This document shows positions 9,250 to 17,869 of a stretch of DNA of 64,000 nt, piece after piece; within the stretch, counting starts at the first letter, position 1; each line of letters starts with the position of its first letter. This DNA is from Pedosphaera parvula Ellin514 (GTDB lineage: Bacteria; Verrucomicrobiota; Verrucomicrobiia; Limisphaerales; Pedosphaeraceae), in assembly GCF_000172555.1 (NCBI RefSeq), contig NZ_ABOX02000010.1, positions 1 through 64,000 on the forward strand, in the 5' to 3' direction. A model generated the notes under the pieces. The model searched no databases, was not told the origin of the DNA, and saw only the letters and a list, made by a program, of their open reading frames with translations. Position numbers and translations under genes: made by a program.

Positions 9250-10206
9250 ATGATTCCTCGCGAGATCCTTAAAAAAATTCGTCAAATCGAGTTGCGCACG
9301 AATCGACTTGTGAGCGAATCGCTCGCGGGCCAATACCATAGCGTGTTTAAAGGCCAGGGAATGAATTTCGAGGAAGTGCGCGAATATCAACCTGGAGATG
9401 AGGTTCGCGCCATCGACTGGAACGTCACTGCGCGGATGAACCATCCGTTCATCAAAAAGTTTGTTGAGGAACGAGAACTCACGCTCATGCTGCTGGTGGA
9501 CGTGAGCGGTTCGGGATTATTCGGCTCAGGCGATCAGTCGAAACGGGAACTGGCTGCTGAAATTGCTTCGGTCATGGCATTCTCAGCCATTCGAAACAAT
9601 GATAAGGTTGGGCTGATTCTGTTCACCGAAGAAGTGGAAAAGTTCATACCGCCACGCAAGGGCAGGCGGCACGTTCTGCGGGTCATTAGAGAGATTCTTT
9701 TCTATGAACCGAAAAAGCGCGGCACGAACTTAAACCTCGCACTCGAGTTTCTCACGCGTGTAACTCCACACAAGGCGATTGCGGTGGTGGTTTCAGACTT
9801 TTTGGGCCAGAATATCACCGCCAATCTTCAAGCTAATCCCCGGCGTCAAGCAGGGCTGATGCTCCCTCAATCACTGGCTCAAGCCTCCTTTACTGCTCTT
9901 CGTCAGGCGAACCGGCGTCATGATGTAGTGGCGATCCAGATTACCGATCGTTACGAAGTCGAACTGCCGCCCTTGGGCCGTTTGGTACTTAAGGATGCTG
10001 AGACAGGCGAGGTAGTTGAAGTCAATACGGGTGACCCAAGGAAAAGAGAAGCGTTTGCGCAAAGACAAGCGCGAGCACAGGCGGAGCTGCTGCGCGTGTT
10101 CCGGGCTGCGAAAATTGACTCCATACAGTTGCGGACGGACGTGCCTTATGGTGTCGCTTTGGGGCGCTTCTTTGAAACTCGCGAAAGGCGTCGATTGCAC
10201 GGATGA
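9250..10206 (+). CDS. DUF58 domain protein (VWA-like, MoxR operon)
   Basis: The 318-residue protein has the DUF58 signature GDEVRAIDWNVTARMNHP (about residues 50-67) followed by a VWA-like fold: LLVDVSGSG is a MIDAS-like loop, VGLILFTEEV and VVVSDFLGQ are later strands. No signal peptide or membrane segment is evident, so it is probably cytoplasmic. DUF58 proteins regularly accompany MoxR ATPases and are thought to work with them, but no reaction is established. Its stop codon overlaps the next start as ATGA, which implies coupled translation. Confidence 0.92.
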   Translation: MIPREILKKIRQIELRTNRLVSESLAGQYHSVFKGQGMNFEEVREYQPGDEVRAIDWNVTARMNHPFIKKFVEERELTLMLLVDVSGSGLFGSGDQSKRELAAEIASVMAFSAIRNNDKVGLILFTEEVEKFIPPRKGRRHVLRVIREILFYEPKKRGTNLNLALEFLTRVTPHKAIAVVVSDFLGQNITANLQANPRRQAGLMLPQSLAQASFTALRQANRRHDVVAIQITDRYEVELPPLGRLVLKDAETGEVVEVNTGDPRKREAFAQRQARAQAELLRVFRAAKIDSIQLRTDVPYGVALGRFFETRERRRLHG

Positions 10207-10778
10207 AGACTAATTCGCTTTTGCTCACCAACTCGCCTGCCCTGCCCTCCACGAACGACATTCGCGGCATCAGGCCACCGGTCCTTATCCCCGATGTGTT
10301 GCTATGGGTTTTCATTGGACTGGGGATACTTGCCGCATTCGCCATCATTATTTTTGCGGTCATTTATTTCCTGAGGAAATCGGCAGAGCCGGCAGCAATT
10401 CGCATCATACCTCCCCACGAACGGGCTCGACAAAAGCTGCAGGATGCCTTGGCGTTGATTAATGAACCAAGGCCTTTCTGCACCTTGGTTTCAGATACGG
10501 TCCGCGTTTACCTCGAAGAACGGTTTAATTTTCATGCACCAGAACGCACTACCGAGGAATTCTTGCACGAACTGCAATCAACGCAACTCCTTCTCCCCGA
10601 TCAAAAGCAAAGCTTGGGCGACTTCCTATCATTGTGCGACATGGTCAAATTCGCACGTTACGAACCAGGCCCGACTGAGTTGGAGGCGTTGCATAATTCA
10701 GCGCTCCGGCTGATTGATGAAACTGAGCCAGAGCCAGCCAATCCGCAGGACCCAATTCCATCTGCAGCCCAGGCATGA
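10203..10778 (+). CDS. DUF4381-like membrane protein of the Bat operon
   Basis: The 191-residue protein has one strong membrane segment near residues 33-57 (LLWVFIGLGILAAFAIIIF). A cytoplasmic region with the DUF4381 pattern follows: PHERARQKLQDALALI, VRVYLEERFNFHAPERTTEEF and a late MVKFARYEPGP. It lies between the DUF58 and batA genes and overlaps both by four bases (ATGA). A membrane adaptor role in the MoxR/VWA complex is inferred from the conserved neighbourhood. Confidence 0.82.
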   Translation: MKTNSLLLTNSPALPSTNDIRGIRPPVLIPDVLLWVFIGLGILAAFAIIIFAVIYFLRKSAEPAAIRIIPPHERARQKLQDALALINEPRPFCTLVSDTVRVYLEERFNFHAPERTTEEFLHELQSTQLLLPDQKQSLGDFLSLCDMVKFARYEPGPTELEALHNSALRLIDETEPEPANPQDPIPSAAQA

Positions 10779-11791
10779 ACTTCACCTTTGCTCATCCATG
10801 GTTGTTGCTGCTGCTGCTGGTAATACCGGTTCTCGCATGGTTTAGAGGCAAGCGCGGGCGTCAACCAGCGTTTCTCTATTCCTCCGTGCAACTGGTGAAA
10901 GGCATCATTGGCATCACCAAATCAAGTGCGGGCAGCATTCTCCCCAAAATGCGCTGGTTCGTCCTCGCTCTCTTTATATTTGCCCTTGCCCAACCGCGCT
11001 TCGTTCAGAGCGAAACCAAGGTGAGCGCCAGCGGTGTGGATATTGTGGTTGCCTTGGATATGTCCGGCAGCATGTTGGCAGAGGATGAAGGCTTTGTTCT
11101 CAACGGCCAGCAGGCAACCCGATTCATTATCGCCCGGGATGTGTTGAAGAAATTTGTAGACAAGCGTCAAAGTGATCGCATCGGTTTGGTGGTATTCGGA
11201 ACCCAGGCGTACGTTGCTGTCCCTCCGACTTTGGACCATGAGTTCCTGCTGAAAAATCTGGAACGACTTGGAATCGGATCCATCAATGGAAATCAGACCG
11301 CAATTGGCTCGGCTCTCAGCACTTCCATGAACCGGCTCCGTGAATTGAAATCAAAGAGCAAGATTATCATTCTGATGACCGACGGGCAAAACAACGCCGG
11401 CAAAGTTCCTCCGCTCACCGCCGCAGAAGCAGCTCGAGCATTGGGAATCAAGATCTATACAATTGGCGTGGGCACCAAAGGCGTTGCACGCATGGCGGTC
11501 GGGACAGATCCGTTCTCGGGACAAAAAATCTACCAGCAGGTGCCGGTCGACATTGACGAAGGTACTTTGACCTCCATTTCTAAAATGACAAACGCGAAGT
11601 ATTATCGCGCAGACAGCACTGCCACTTTGGAGAAAATTTATGCTGACATCGATCGGCTGGAAAAAACCGAAGCCGAGGTAAAGAAGTACACACAATTTCA
11701 GGAACTATTCGCCTGGTTCGTGATCCCGGGCATGTTTTTGTTGCTGTTGGAAGTGATTCTTAGTCACACGATCTGGAGGAAACTGCCATGA
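10775..11791 (+). CDS. BatA-like VWA domain membrane protein
   Basis: This 338-residue protein begins with a hydrophobic hairpin (HPWLLLLLLVIPVLAWF) and a second membrane segment near residues 55-70. The VWA domain has a complete MIDAS motif, DMSGS in VVALDMSGSMLAE, and MTDGQNNAG later. A last membrane helix (WFVIPGMFLLLLEVIL) follows near the C-terminus. This topology is that of BatA: a metal-dependent adhesion domain held in the inner membrane. It is co-translated with its neighbours through ATGA junctions on both sides. Confidence 0.9.
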   Translation: MNFTFAHPWLLLLLLVIPVLAWFRGKRGRQPAFLYSSVQLVKGIIGITKSSAGSILPKMRWFVLALFIFALAQPRFVQSETKVSASGVDIVVALDMSGSMLAEDEGFVLNGQQATRFIIARDVLKKFVDKRQSDRIGLVVFGTQAYVAVPPTLDHEFLLKNLERLGIGSINGNQTAIGSALSTSMNRLRELKSKSKIIILMTDGQNNAGKVPPLTAAEAARALGIKIYTIGVGTKGVARMAVGTDPFSGQKIYQQVPVDIDEGTLTSISKMTNAKYYRADSTATLEKIYADIDRLEKTEAEVKKYTQFQELFAWFVIPGMFLLLLEVILSHTIWRKLP

Positions 11792-13761
11792 CATTTGCAG
11801 CGAAACCCATGCTTTGGCTGTTGCTGGTTTTAATCCTGCCATTGATCGCATTTTTCTGGTGGGCATGGCGCAAGCGCCAGCAACTCATGACACAGTTCAC
11901 GTCCGCACGTTTGCTCGGGCACTTAAAAGTCGGCGTCTCCCCTTCCCGTCAGAAATTCCGAATGGCCCTCGTAGTGGCCGCAGTTGTGTTTTTGATTCTG
12001 ACGTTGGCTCGACCACAATGGGGCTTCACGTTGGAAGAAGCCAGACAGCGAGGACTCGATATCCTCGTCGCCATTGACACTTCGAACAGTATGCTGGCTG
12101 AGGATATTCAACCGAACCGTTTAGCTCGTGCCAGGCTGGCTGCCTTGGATCTAATGCATCGTGCGCGAACTGATCGGATGGGTTTGGTGGCCTTCGCCGG
12201 GACAGCATTCTTGCAGTGTCCTTTGACCTTGGACGATGCGGCTTTCAGCCAAAGCATCGATTCACTGGATACCAGAACGATTTCTGAGGGAGGAACCGCT
12301 CTGGCTGAGGCGATCAATACTGCTCGTGAAACGTTTAAGAACGAAAAGGATAACCATAAAGTTCTGGTCCTATTTACGGACGGCGAAGATCAGGATATGG
12401 GCGCTGTTTCTGCGGCTGAAAAAGCTGCTGCAGAGGGCATGTTGATCTTTACCATCGGCATAGGCACGCCTGACGGTGAACTCCTGCGAATCAAGGACGA
12501 ACGAGGCCGGGTCGATTATATACGGGATGAACAAGGCCAGCCTGTGAAGTCCAGGCTCAATGAGAAATTGCTGCAAGAGATTGCCGAAGCGACAAAAGGC
12601 TTTTACCTGCCACTGCGAGGAACCAAAACCATGGATATGCTTTATGAGCAAGGTATCGCTCCTTTGCCAAAGTCCGACAAGGCCTCCACTTTACTTAAGC
12701 GCTTCCATGAACGCTACCACTGGCCATTGTCGATCGCGATAATCCTCCTGATTGCGGAAACTTTTCTACCAGACCGAAAGCGAACTCGTCCGGAGGAATC
12801 CAGAATGAGATCACAAACTTCCTCCGCTATGCCAACGAGCACCGTGGCCATTTTGCTTTTGCTGGCCCTGCCCTTGAGCACGTTTGCGAGTCCTTCCCAA
12901 GCGTTCCGTGAATACCAGGCAGGTAAATACCAGGATGCTCTGAAAGACTATGAAAACTCTTTGCAGAGAAAAAGCAATGATCCGCGATTGCATTTCAATG
13001 CCGGCACCGCTGCCTACCAAACCCAACAGTATGATGAAGCTACCAAACAATTTAACGATACCCTGAACTCTCAAGACATACAGCTGCAGCAACAAGCATA
13101 TTACAATCTAGGCAATACGTATTTTCGCTTGGGACAAAGTGATAAGGATGAGAAGAAAAAGCAGGAGGCCTGGGAGAATGCCCTCAAGCACTACGAAAGT
13201 GCTTTGAAGCTTAACCAGCAAGATCAGGATGCACAGTTTAACCACCAGTTTGTCCAGACCCAGTTGGAAGAACTCAAGAAAAAGCAGCAACAGCAACAGC
13301 AGAATCAATCAAAAGACCAGTCGAAGCAAAATTCCAAGGATCAGAATCAGAAGAATCAGGAATCCCAGGACAAGCAAGATCAACAGAATCAGGAAAAGGA
13401 TTCTCAGTCCAAGTCCGATCAACAAACGCAGAACAAATCTCAACAAGGCAAAAACGGTCAGGAAAAGAAGGATCAGGGGCAGGAGTCCAATAAGCAAGAT
13501 CAGGAGAAATCACAGTCGCAGGCGAAGAATCAAAAAGAGCAATCCGAGAAAAAGGATCAGGCGGCTCAAAATCAGGCTGCACAGTCCAAGGAGAAATCAG
13601 AAGAGGAGCAGCGCGAAGCAGCAATGATGGCTGCGGGACAAATGACTCCCCAGCAGGCGAAGCAATTACTCGACTCACAAAAAGGCGAAGAAGAAGTGCT
13701 CAGATTAGGCCCTTCCTCTGAAAAACAGCTGGGGCGCAACCGCTCACTAAAGAACTGGTGA
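11788..13761 (+). CDS. BatB-like VWA protein fused to a BatC-like TPR protein
   Basis: Residues 1-340 form a BatB-like unit: two N-terminal membrane segments, a VWA domain with MIDAS motif DTSNS in AIDTSNSMLAED, FTDGEDQ, and a membrane helix IAIILLIAETFLPD. A second hydrophobic segment of signal-peptide type starts at about residue 348. TPR repeats follow (about 370-490: AFREYQAGKYQDALKDYE and later units), then a Gln/Lys/Asn/Ser-rich low-complexity tail (about 495-615) and a short conserved end. BatB and BatC are usually separate genes. A good Shine-Dalgarno before an in-frame ATG at 12805 suggests both a fused and a free product. It starts with GGAGGA spaced 7 bases from its ATG. Confidence 0.9.
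   Translation: MTFAAKPMLWLLLVLILPLIAFFWWAWRKRQQLMTQFTSARLLGHLKVGVSPSRQKFRMALVVAAVVFLILTLARPQWGFTLEEARQRGLDILVAIDTSNSMLAEDIQPNRLARARLAALDLMHRARTDRMGLVAFAGTAFLQCPLTLDDAAFSQSIDSLDTRTISEGGTALAEAINTARETFKNEKDNHKVLVLFTDGEDQDMGAVSAAEKAAAEGMLIFTIGIGTPDGELLRIKDERGRVDYIRDEQGQPVKSRLNEKLLQEIAEATKGFYLPLRGTKTMDMLYEQGIAPLPKSDKASTLLKRFHERYHWPLSIAIILLIAETFLPDRKRTRPEESRMRSQTSSAMPTSTVAILLLLALPLSTFASPSQAFREYQAGKYQDALKDYENSLQRKSNDPRLHFNAGTAAYQTQQYDEATKQFNDTLNSQDIQLQQQAYYNLGNTYFRLGQSDKDEKKKQEAWENALKHYESALKLNQQDQDAQFNHQFVQTQLEELKKKQQQQQQNQSKDQSKQNSKDQNQKNQESQDKQDQQNQEKDSQSKSDQQTQNKSQQGKNGQEKKDQGQESNKQDQEKSQSQAKNQKEQSEKKDQAAQNQAAQSKEKSEEEQREAAMMAAGQMTPQQAKQLLDSQKGEEEVLRLGPSSEKQLGRNRSLKNW
12805..13761 (+). CDS. Nested in-frame BatC-like TPR protein (internal start)
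   Basis: Inside the batB/batC frame an ATG at 12805 is preceded by GGAGGA (12792-12797) with a 7-base spacer, the same signal as at the batB start. The 318-residue product would begin MRSQTSSAMPTSTVAILLLL, a plausible signal peptide with a cleavage region near STFASPSQ, followed by TPR units and the charged Gln-rich tail. That is the organisation of a stand-alone BatC. Whether the ribosome makes the fusion, the free protein or both is not determined here. Confidence 0.5.
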   Translation: MRSQTSSAMPTSTVAILLLLALPLSTFASPSQAFREYQAGKYQDALKDYENSLQRKSNDPRLHFNAGTAAYQTQQYDEATKQFNDTLNSQDIQLQQQAYYNLGNTYFRLGQSDKDEKKKQEAWENALKHYESALKLNQQDQDAQFNHQFVQTQLEELKKKQQQQQQNQSKDQSKQNSKDQNQKNQESQDKQDQQNQEKDSQSKSDQQTQNKSQQGKNGQEKKDQGQESNKQDQEKSQSQAKNQKEQSEKKDQAAQNQAAQSKEKSEEEQREAAMMAAGQMTPQQAKQLLDSQKGEEEVLRLGPSSEKQLGRNRSLKNW

Positions 13762-13803
13762 CCAACACTATTGCGACAGGTTGCCTCGTGAAACTAAATA
13801 AAA

Positions 13804-13828
13804 AAGGCAGGCCGTAATGGCCTGCCTT
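13804..13828 (-). terminator. Intrinsic terminator between convergent batBC and rplI
   Basis: AAGGCAGGCC (13804-13813) pairs perfectly with GGCCTGCCTT (13819-13828) around a 5-base loop. On the minus strand the stem is followed by a T-tract ending TTTTTTATTTAG, so it terminates the rplI operon. It may also serve the convergent batB/batC gene on the plus strand. Confidence 0.85.
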
Positions 13829-13849
13829 GATTAAACCGTAAAACTCTGA

Positions 13850-14446
13850 TTAAGCCTTGTCACTCTTCGCAGCGCGAGACTTCTTAGGCGCTGATTCAGC
13901 GGCGGGAGCTTCAGAACGCTTTCCACGCTTCTCAGTCCTATCGTCCTTCCTTGCGTCGGCAACCGGAGCCTCAACCGCCGTTGGCAAAGGGTTGCTGCTT
14001 TCAACTCGCACCTTAAGCGTAGTTGTAACGCCATGATGCAAGCGCAATTCGACACCGTGTTCGCCGAGGGAACGAATCGGCTGTTCGAGATGAATTTTCT
14101 TCTTGTCGAGGGCTACGTCGAATTGGGTCTTAAGTTGATCAGCAATCGTGCCTGCGGTGACAGCACCGAACATCTTGCCATCTTCGCCAGTCTTGACGCT
14201 GACGACGGCAATTAACTTGGCCAAGCTGCGGGAAAGCTCGGTCATGTGGTTGAGCTCTTCGGCTTCGCGTTCAGCACGCCGTTGCTTCAAAGATTCCAGA
14301 CGGCGCTTATTTGCACCGGTCATGGGGATGGCTAGACCTTGGGGGATCAAATAATTGCGAGCATAGCCCGCTGCGACCTTAACCTGATCGGACTCGGCGC
14401 CCAAGCCGACGATATTGTGGGTGAGAATGACTTCAGTTTTTGGCAT
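13850..14446 (-). CDS. rplI: 50S ribosomal protein L9
   Basis: L9 binds 23S rRNA at the base of the L1 stalk and helps maintain reading frame. Residues 1-150 match the whole family: EVILTHNIVGLGAESDQVKV and AAGYARNYLIPQGLA at the N-domain, a long connecting helix, and the C-domain around IRSLGEHGVELRLH. A further 45 residues rich in Lys, Arg, Ala and Pro extend beyond the usual end. It closes the prs-rplY-pth-rpsF-ssb-rplI run. The rpsR gene (S18), normally between ssb and rplI, is missing, since only 53 bases separate them. Confidence 0.97.
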   Translation of the reverse strand: MPKTEVILTHNIVGLGAESDQVKVAAGYARNYLIPQGLAIPMTGANKRRLESLKQRRAEREAEELNHMTELSRSLAKLIAVVSVKTGEDGKMFGAVTAGTIADQLKTQFDVALDKKKIHLEQPIRSLGEHGVELRLHHGVTTTLKVRVESSNPLPTAVEAPVADARKDDRTEKRGKRSEAPAAESAPKKSRAAKSDKA

Positions 14447-14499
14447 ACGAAAATTGGAGTTAAAGTTAAATAAAGGTAAAGTGAATAAGCCGCTGCAAG

Positions 14500-14961
14500 T
14501 TAGAATGGAACGTCGTCGTCTTCAGGAGGTGGCACATCAGCGTCGGCACTTTCAGCTTTGGGGGCGGGTGCCGGACGGCTGCGGGGAGCAGGAGCATCAG
14601 GGACGCCGCCTTCGCCACGACCACCGCCAGCGCTACCCAGAAATTGAAAACCTTCGAGCGTGACTCCCAAGCGACTCCGTTTCTGTCCCGTTTGCTTGTC
14701 GTCCCACTGATCCAGCTTAAGGCGACCTTCCACCATGAAAGGACTGCCCTTCTTTAAGTACTGGCCTATGGTTTCTGCTTGGCGACCAAATGCATCTACA
14801 TCAACAAAAGTAACCTCTTCCTTGCTCTCACCAGCCTCGTTTCGCCAGGTACGGTTGATCGCCAATGTAATTTTGGCGATGGCTACACCTTTGGGTGTAT
14901 AACGTAACTCTGGGTCCCGCGTAAGGTTTCCAGCAAGTATGACTTTGTTGAAATTGGCCAT
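14500..14961 (-). CDS. ssb: Single-stranded DNA-binding protein
   Basis: SSB coats single-stranded DNA during replication, repair and recombination. The 153-residue protein has the OB-fold entry NKVILAGNLTRDPELRYTP, a central TFVDVDAFGRQAETI strand pair, a Gly/Pro-rich linker (about 112-140), and the acidic tip DDDVPF that recruits partner proteins. It lies eight bases after rpsF. The rpsF-ssb pair is conserved across bacteria. Confidence 0.97.
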   Translation of the reverse strand: MANFNKVILAGNLTRDPELRYTPKGVAIAKITLAINRTWRNEAGESKEEVTFVDVDAFGRQAETIGQYLKKGSPFMVEGRLKLDQWDDKQTGQKRSRLGVTLEGFQFLGSAGGGRGEGGVPDAPAPRSRPAPAPKAESADADVPPPEDDDVPF

Positions 14962-14969
14962 GAATCGAA

Positions 14970-15281
14970 TTACTTGGCTTCCACAACTTTCGGTGTCGGC
15001 GCACTGCTAAACATGACGCGGTACACGTCAGCATTCAAGGCAAAGCGAGTTTGCAGTTGGGTAATCGCTGAAGGTTTGCACTCGAAAATGACATTCACGT
15101 AAAAGCCGGAACTGTTGCGCTTATCCGCGACACGCGCAAAATTGCGCTTATCCATCTTCTGCACGGTTTCCACCCTGCCGCCAGCAGCATTGATCTCATC
15201 CGAGAGCTGGTCGATGGTTTCTTTCAGACTCTCTTCTTTGCCCGCTGTGTTCAATATGAACAGACCTTCGTATCTTTTCAC
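14970..15281 (-). CDS. rpsF: 30S ribosomal protein S6
   Basis: S6 is a platform protein of the 30S subunit, which normally binds as a dimer with S18. The 103-residue protein begins MKRYEGLFILNTAG, and carries KMDKRNFARVADKRNSSGFYV, both typical S6 strands. It is 14 bases downstream of pth and directly upstream of ssb. Its usual partner gene rpsR is not in the operon, so S18 must be encoded elsewhere in the genome. Confidence 0.93.
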   Translation of the reverse strand: MKRYEGLFILNTAGKEESLKETIDQLSDEINAAGGRVETVQKMDKRNFARVADKRNSSGFYVNVIFECKPSAITQLQTRFALNADVYRVMFSSAPTPKVVEAK

Positions 15282-15295
15282 TCAGTTTTCCTTTG

Positions 15296-15889
15296 TTACT
15301 CGGAACCTCTTATGGCTCCGTTAAATTGACTCATTGCCTTTTGTATTCCGCCATCCAACCAGCACTCAATCTGGTCTGATGCAGTGTTTAATACTTTATC
15401 AACCGTTTTTGCTTCGGCTCCGCTAAACGGTGCCAAAACATAATCCGTAATCTCTCTTCTATCATCTGCCGCCCGCCCGATGCCAAGTCTCAAGCGGGCA
15501 AATTCACGAGTTCCCAAATGCTTCTCAATGGACTCCAGTCCATGATGGCCACCACTACTGCCGTTGGCTCGCATTCGAATCTGCCCAAACGGCAAATCAG
15601 CATCATCCACCGCAACCACCAGCTGTGGCAAGGGCAATCGATAAAAGGATGCCATCGCACCGACAGTTTCGCCACTGGCATTCATGAAAGTTTGCGGCTT
15701 GCACAACAGTATCCGCTCACCATTCCGTTCCGTCCTGGCCAGCATTGCGTCAAACTTTTTCTCAGCGACCCAGGATGCCTTCCAGCGCTCGGCCAGGCAT
15801 TCCACCAGCCGGAAGCCCACATTATGGCGCGTCAGGGCATACTTGGAACCCGGATTTCCCAAACCGACGATGAGACGCAAATTCTCCAT
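15296..15889 (-). CDS. pth: Peptidyl-tRNA hydrolase
   Basis: Pth cleaves peptidyl-tRNA released during aborted translation. The 197-residue protein has LIVGLGNPGSKYALTRHNVG at the N-terminus, with catalytic His20 in RHNVGF, KPQTFMNASGE, a DDADLPFGQIRMR block and GHHGLESI, all family motifs. It lies between rplY and rpsF on the minus strand, a context shared by many bacteria (prs-rplY-pth). Confidence 0.97.
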   Translation of the reverse strand: MENLRLIVGLGNPGSKYALTRHNVGFRLVECLAERWKASWVAEKKFDAMLARTERNGERILLCKPQTFMNASGETVGAMASFYRLPLPQLVVAVDDADLPFGQIRMRANGSSGGHHGLESIEKHLGTREFARLRLGIGRAADDRREITDYVLAPFSGAEAKTVDKVLNTASDQIECWLDGGIQKAMSQFNGAIRGSE

Positions 15890-15937
15890 TCCGGGAATGG
15901 GAAAGGCAGCCGGACAACGTCCGACTGCCTGTCAAAA

Positions 15938-16675
15938 TTACTTCTTCTTCTCAGGAGCCTTCTTCTCAGCAGCAGGAGCTTTCTCCCCGGCTTTCGCAGC
16001 AGGAGCAGCCTTACCAGCCTCAGCACCCTCTTCTTTCTTCTCTTTGATCATCTCAACTTCAGCCGTGCCAGCGCCAGCTTCAGCAGCAGCGGCAGCTTCC
16101 TGGGCTTCAGTCAGAGGCGCAGCGACGGCGATCACAGAAATGTGCTTATCACCCAGCACTTCAACGCCTTCAGGAGCCTTAATGTCACCGATGTGAATCG
16201 CCTGACCAATCTCAAGATTGCTCACATCCACGGCAATGACTTCCGGAAGATCCTTCGGCAACGCGCGCACCTTGATCTTAAACAAGACGTGTTCGAGAAC
16301 GCCACCGCCGGTTTTAACACCTACAGCTTCGCCAGTTGCTTCGACAGGCACCATAATGGTTACCCGCTCATTTTCTGCAACTTCATGAAAATCAACGTGC
16401 AACATCTTGCCGTTGAGAGGATGATGTTGAACCTCCTGCACGAGAGCCAGGCGCTTCGGACGGGAATCGTCCTTCACGGCGAGATCCACCAACAAATTCT
16501 CAGAAACAGAATGGTGAATCAGGTTCTCGATGTCTTTGGAGTTGACCTCGAGATTCTGAGCTTGCTGTTGCCGTCCATAAATGACAGCAGGAATACGCCC
16601 GGAATCACGCAGTTTTTTTGCGCCACCGCGACGGGCCATCACGCGGGGAAATGCATTCAATGCTACAGATTTCAT
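15938..16675 (-). CDS. rplY: 50S ribosomal protein L25 (general stress protein Ctc form)
   Basis: L25 binds 5S rRNA. This is the long Ctc form of 245 residues: an N-terminal L25 domain (about 1-95, with LRDSGRIPAVIYGR near residue 20), and a TL5-type beta domain (about 100-190). The C-terminal tail is rich in Ala, Glu and Lys (about 205-245). I place the start at 16675, giving MKSVALNAF. The frame is open 36 bases further upstream, but those residues do not resemble the family. It is 39 bases downstream of prs. Confidence 0.93.
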   Translation of the reverse strand: MKSVALNAFPRVMARRGGAKKLRDSGRIPAVIYGRQQQAQNLEVNSKDIENLIHHSVSENLLVDLAVKDDSRPKRLALVQEVQHHPLNGKMLHVDFHEVAENERVTIMVPVEATGEAVGVKTGGGVLEHVLFKIKVRALPKDLPEVIAVDVSNLEIGQAIHIGDIKAPEGVEVLGDKHISVIAVAAPLTEAQEAAAAAEAGAGTAEVEMIKEKKEEGAEAGKAAPAAKAGEKAPAAEKKAPEKKK

Positions 16676-16714
16676 TTTTAAATTATGTCTTTTAAAGCAC
16701 TTAGGACGCACCGG

Positions 16715-17659
16715 TCAACTGGTGCGCCCGCCTTTAAATTCAAATAGTGAAGTTACCGACGAATTACTATGAATCCGTTTTATGGCTTCACCCAACAGCC
16801 CCGCCACCGAAATGGTGCTAACATTAATCCCTTCTATAGCGGGGCGAAGGACAGTATCAGTTGTAATCAGTTCGTCAATATTAGATTTTCGTAATCTTTC
16901 GATCCCGATCTCGTTCAATATAGCATGGGAAACGCACGCTATTATTTTCTTGGCGCCTTCCTTTTTCAAAAGCGCCGCCGCTGTGGTCAGGGTTCCGGCC
17001 GTCTCAGTCAAGTCATCGACCATCAGCACATTTTGCCCTTTAATTTCACCTATTACCGTCATGGATTCAATTTCCAAGGCATTTTTTCGCCGTTTGGCAA
17101 CGATCGCCAATCCGGATCCCAACACTTGGGAATACGCATGCGCCATCTTTAATCCCCCAACATCCGGGCTGACGACCACCAGATCTTCTATCTGCTTTTT
17201 CTTGAGATAATCGTACATAACCGGCGCGGCATAAAGATGATCCACCGGAATGTCGAAAAAGCCCTGAATCTGCTGCGCATGCAAATCCATGGTTAACACG
17301 CGACTTGCACCAGCCGCCACCAAAAGATTGGCAACCAGTTTCGCCGTGATCGGAACTCGGGGCTGGTCTTTGCGGTCCTGTCGCGCATACCCATAGAAAG
17401 GCAATACCGCGGTAATGCGCGATGCACTGGCACGACGCAACGCATCCATCATGATGAACATTTCCATCAAATGATGGTTTGTCGGCGGCGAAGTGGATTG
17501 CACGAGGAAAACATCCTCGCCGCGAACATTTTCTTCAATTTTGACAAACGTCTCACCATCAGGAAACGCACTGACGATACACTTGCCAAGCTCGATGCCA
17601 ACGTTCGCGCAAATGGCGCGTGCCAAAGGCTGATTTGAAGTGCCGCTGAAAATTTTCAC
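16715..17659 (-). CDS. prs: Ribose-phosphate pyrophosphokinase
   Basis: Prs makes PRPP from ribose 5-phosphate and ATP for nucleotide, His and Trp synthesis. The 314-residue protein begins with KIFSGTSNQPLARAI and shows the family blocks FLVQSTSPPTNHHLMEM, PFYGYARQDRKDQPRVPITA and the PRPP-binding loop VDDLTETAGT. Length is normal. It leads the prs-rplY-pth-rpsF-ssb-rplI group on the minus strand and is separated from mnmA by a terminator-like hairpin. Confidence 0.97.
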   Translation of the reverse strand: MKIFSGTSNQPLARAICANVGIELGKCIVSAFPDGETFVKIEENVRGEDVFLVQSTSPPTNHHLMEMFIMMDALRRASASRITAVLPFYGYARQDRKDQPRVPITAKLVANLLVAAGASRVLTMDLHAQQIQGFFDIPVDHLYAAPVMYDYLKKKQIEDLVVVSPDVGGLKMAHAYSQVLGSGLAIVAKRRKNALEIESMTVIGEIKGQNVLMVDDLTETAGTLTTAAALLKKEGAKKIIACVSHAILNEIGIERLRKSNIDELITTDTVLRPAIEGINVSTISVAGLLGEAIKRIHSNSSVTSLFEFKGGRTS

Positions 17660-17696
17660 AGGCTGCTTATTTTTACCAATTGCTATAAACTAAAAA

Positions 17697-17717
17697 GCCA
17701 CCGACCAGCCGGTGGAC
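17697..17717 (-). terminator. Terminator after mnmA
   Basis: CCACCG (17698-17703) pairs with CGGTGG (17710-17715). On the minus strand the stem is followed by CTTTTTAG. It lies about 155 bases past the mnmA stop and ahead of prs, so it would separate mnmA from the prs operon. Confidence 0.6.
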
Positions 17718-17869
17718 TTTCCAAAAGGTTTGAGGACTTTAACAATCGATTTCATAGGCGCAAGCGCAATCGTGCCGCAACCGCAGATGCATATTCTCTT
17801 ATCTGACAAATGAACCAGTCTTACACACTGAAACAGGAGTGGAATCATTAAGCCTCCTCATCCCCCAAC

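Noticed and set aside
13229-13627. 132-codon frame across the Gln-rich tail of batB/batC
   Set aside because: It reads Arg/Ile/Lys/Ser repeats produced by a shifted frame over the CAG/AAG-rich tract.
15518-16681. 387-codon plus-strand frame across pth and rplY
   Set aside because: It lies antisense to two well-supported genes in a conserved operon and is His/Ser/Leu-rich without a domain.
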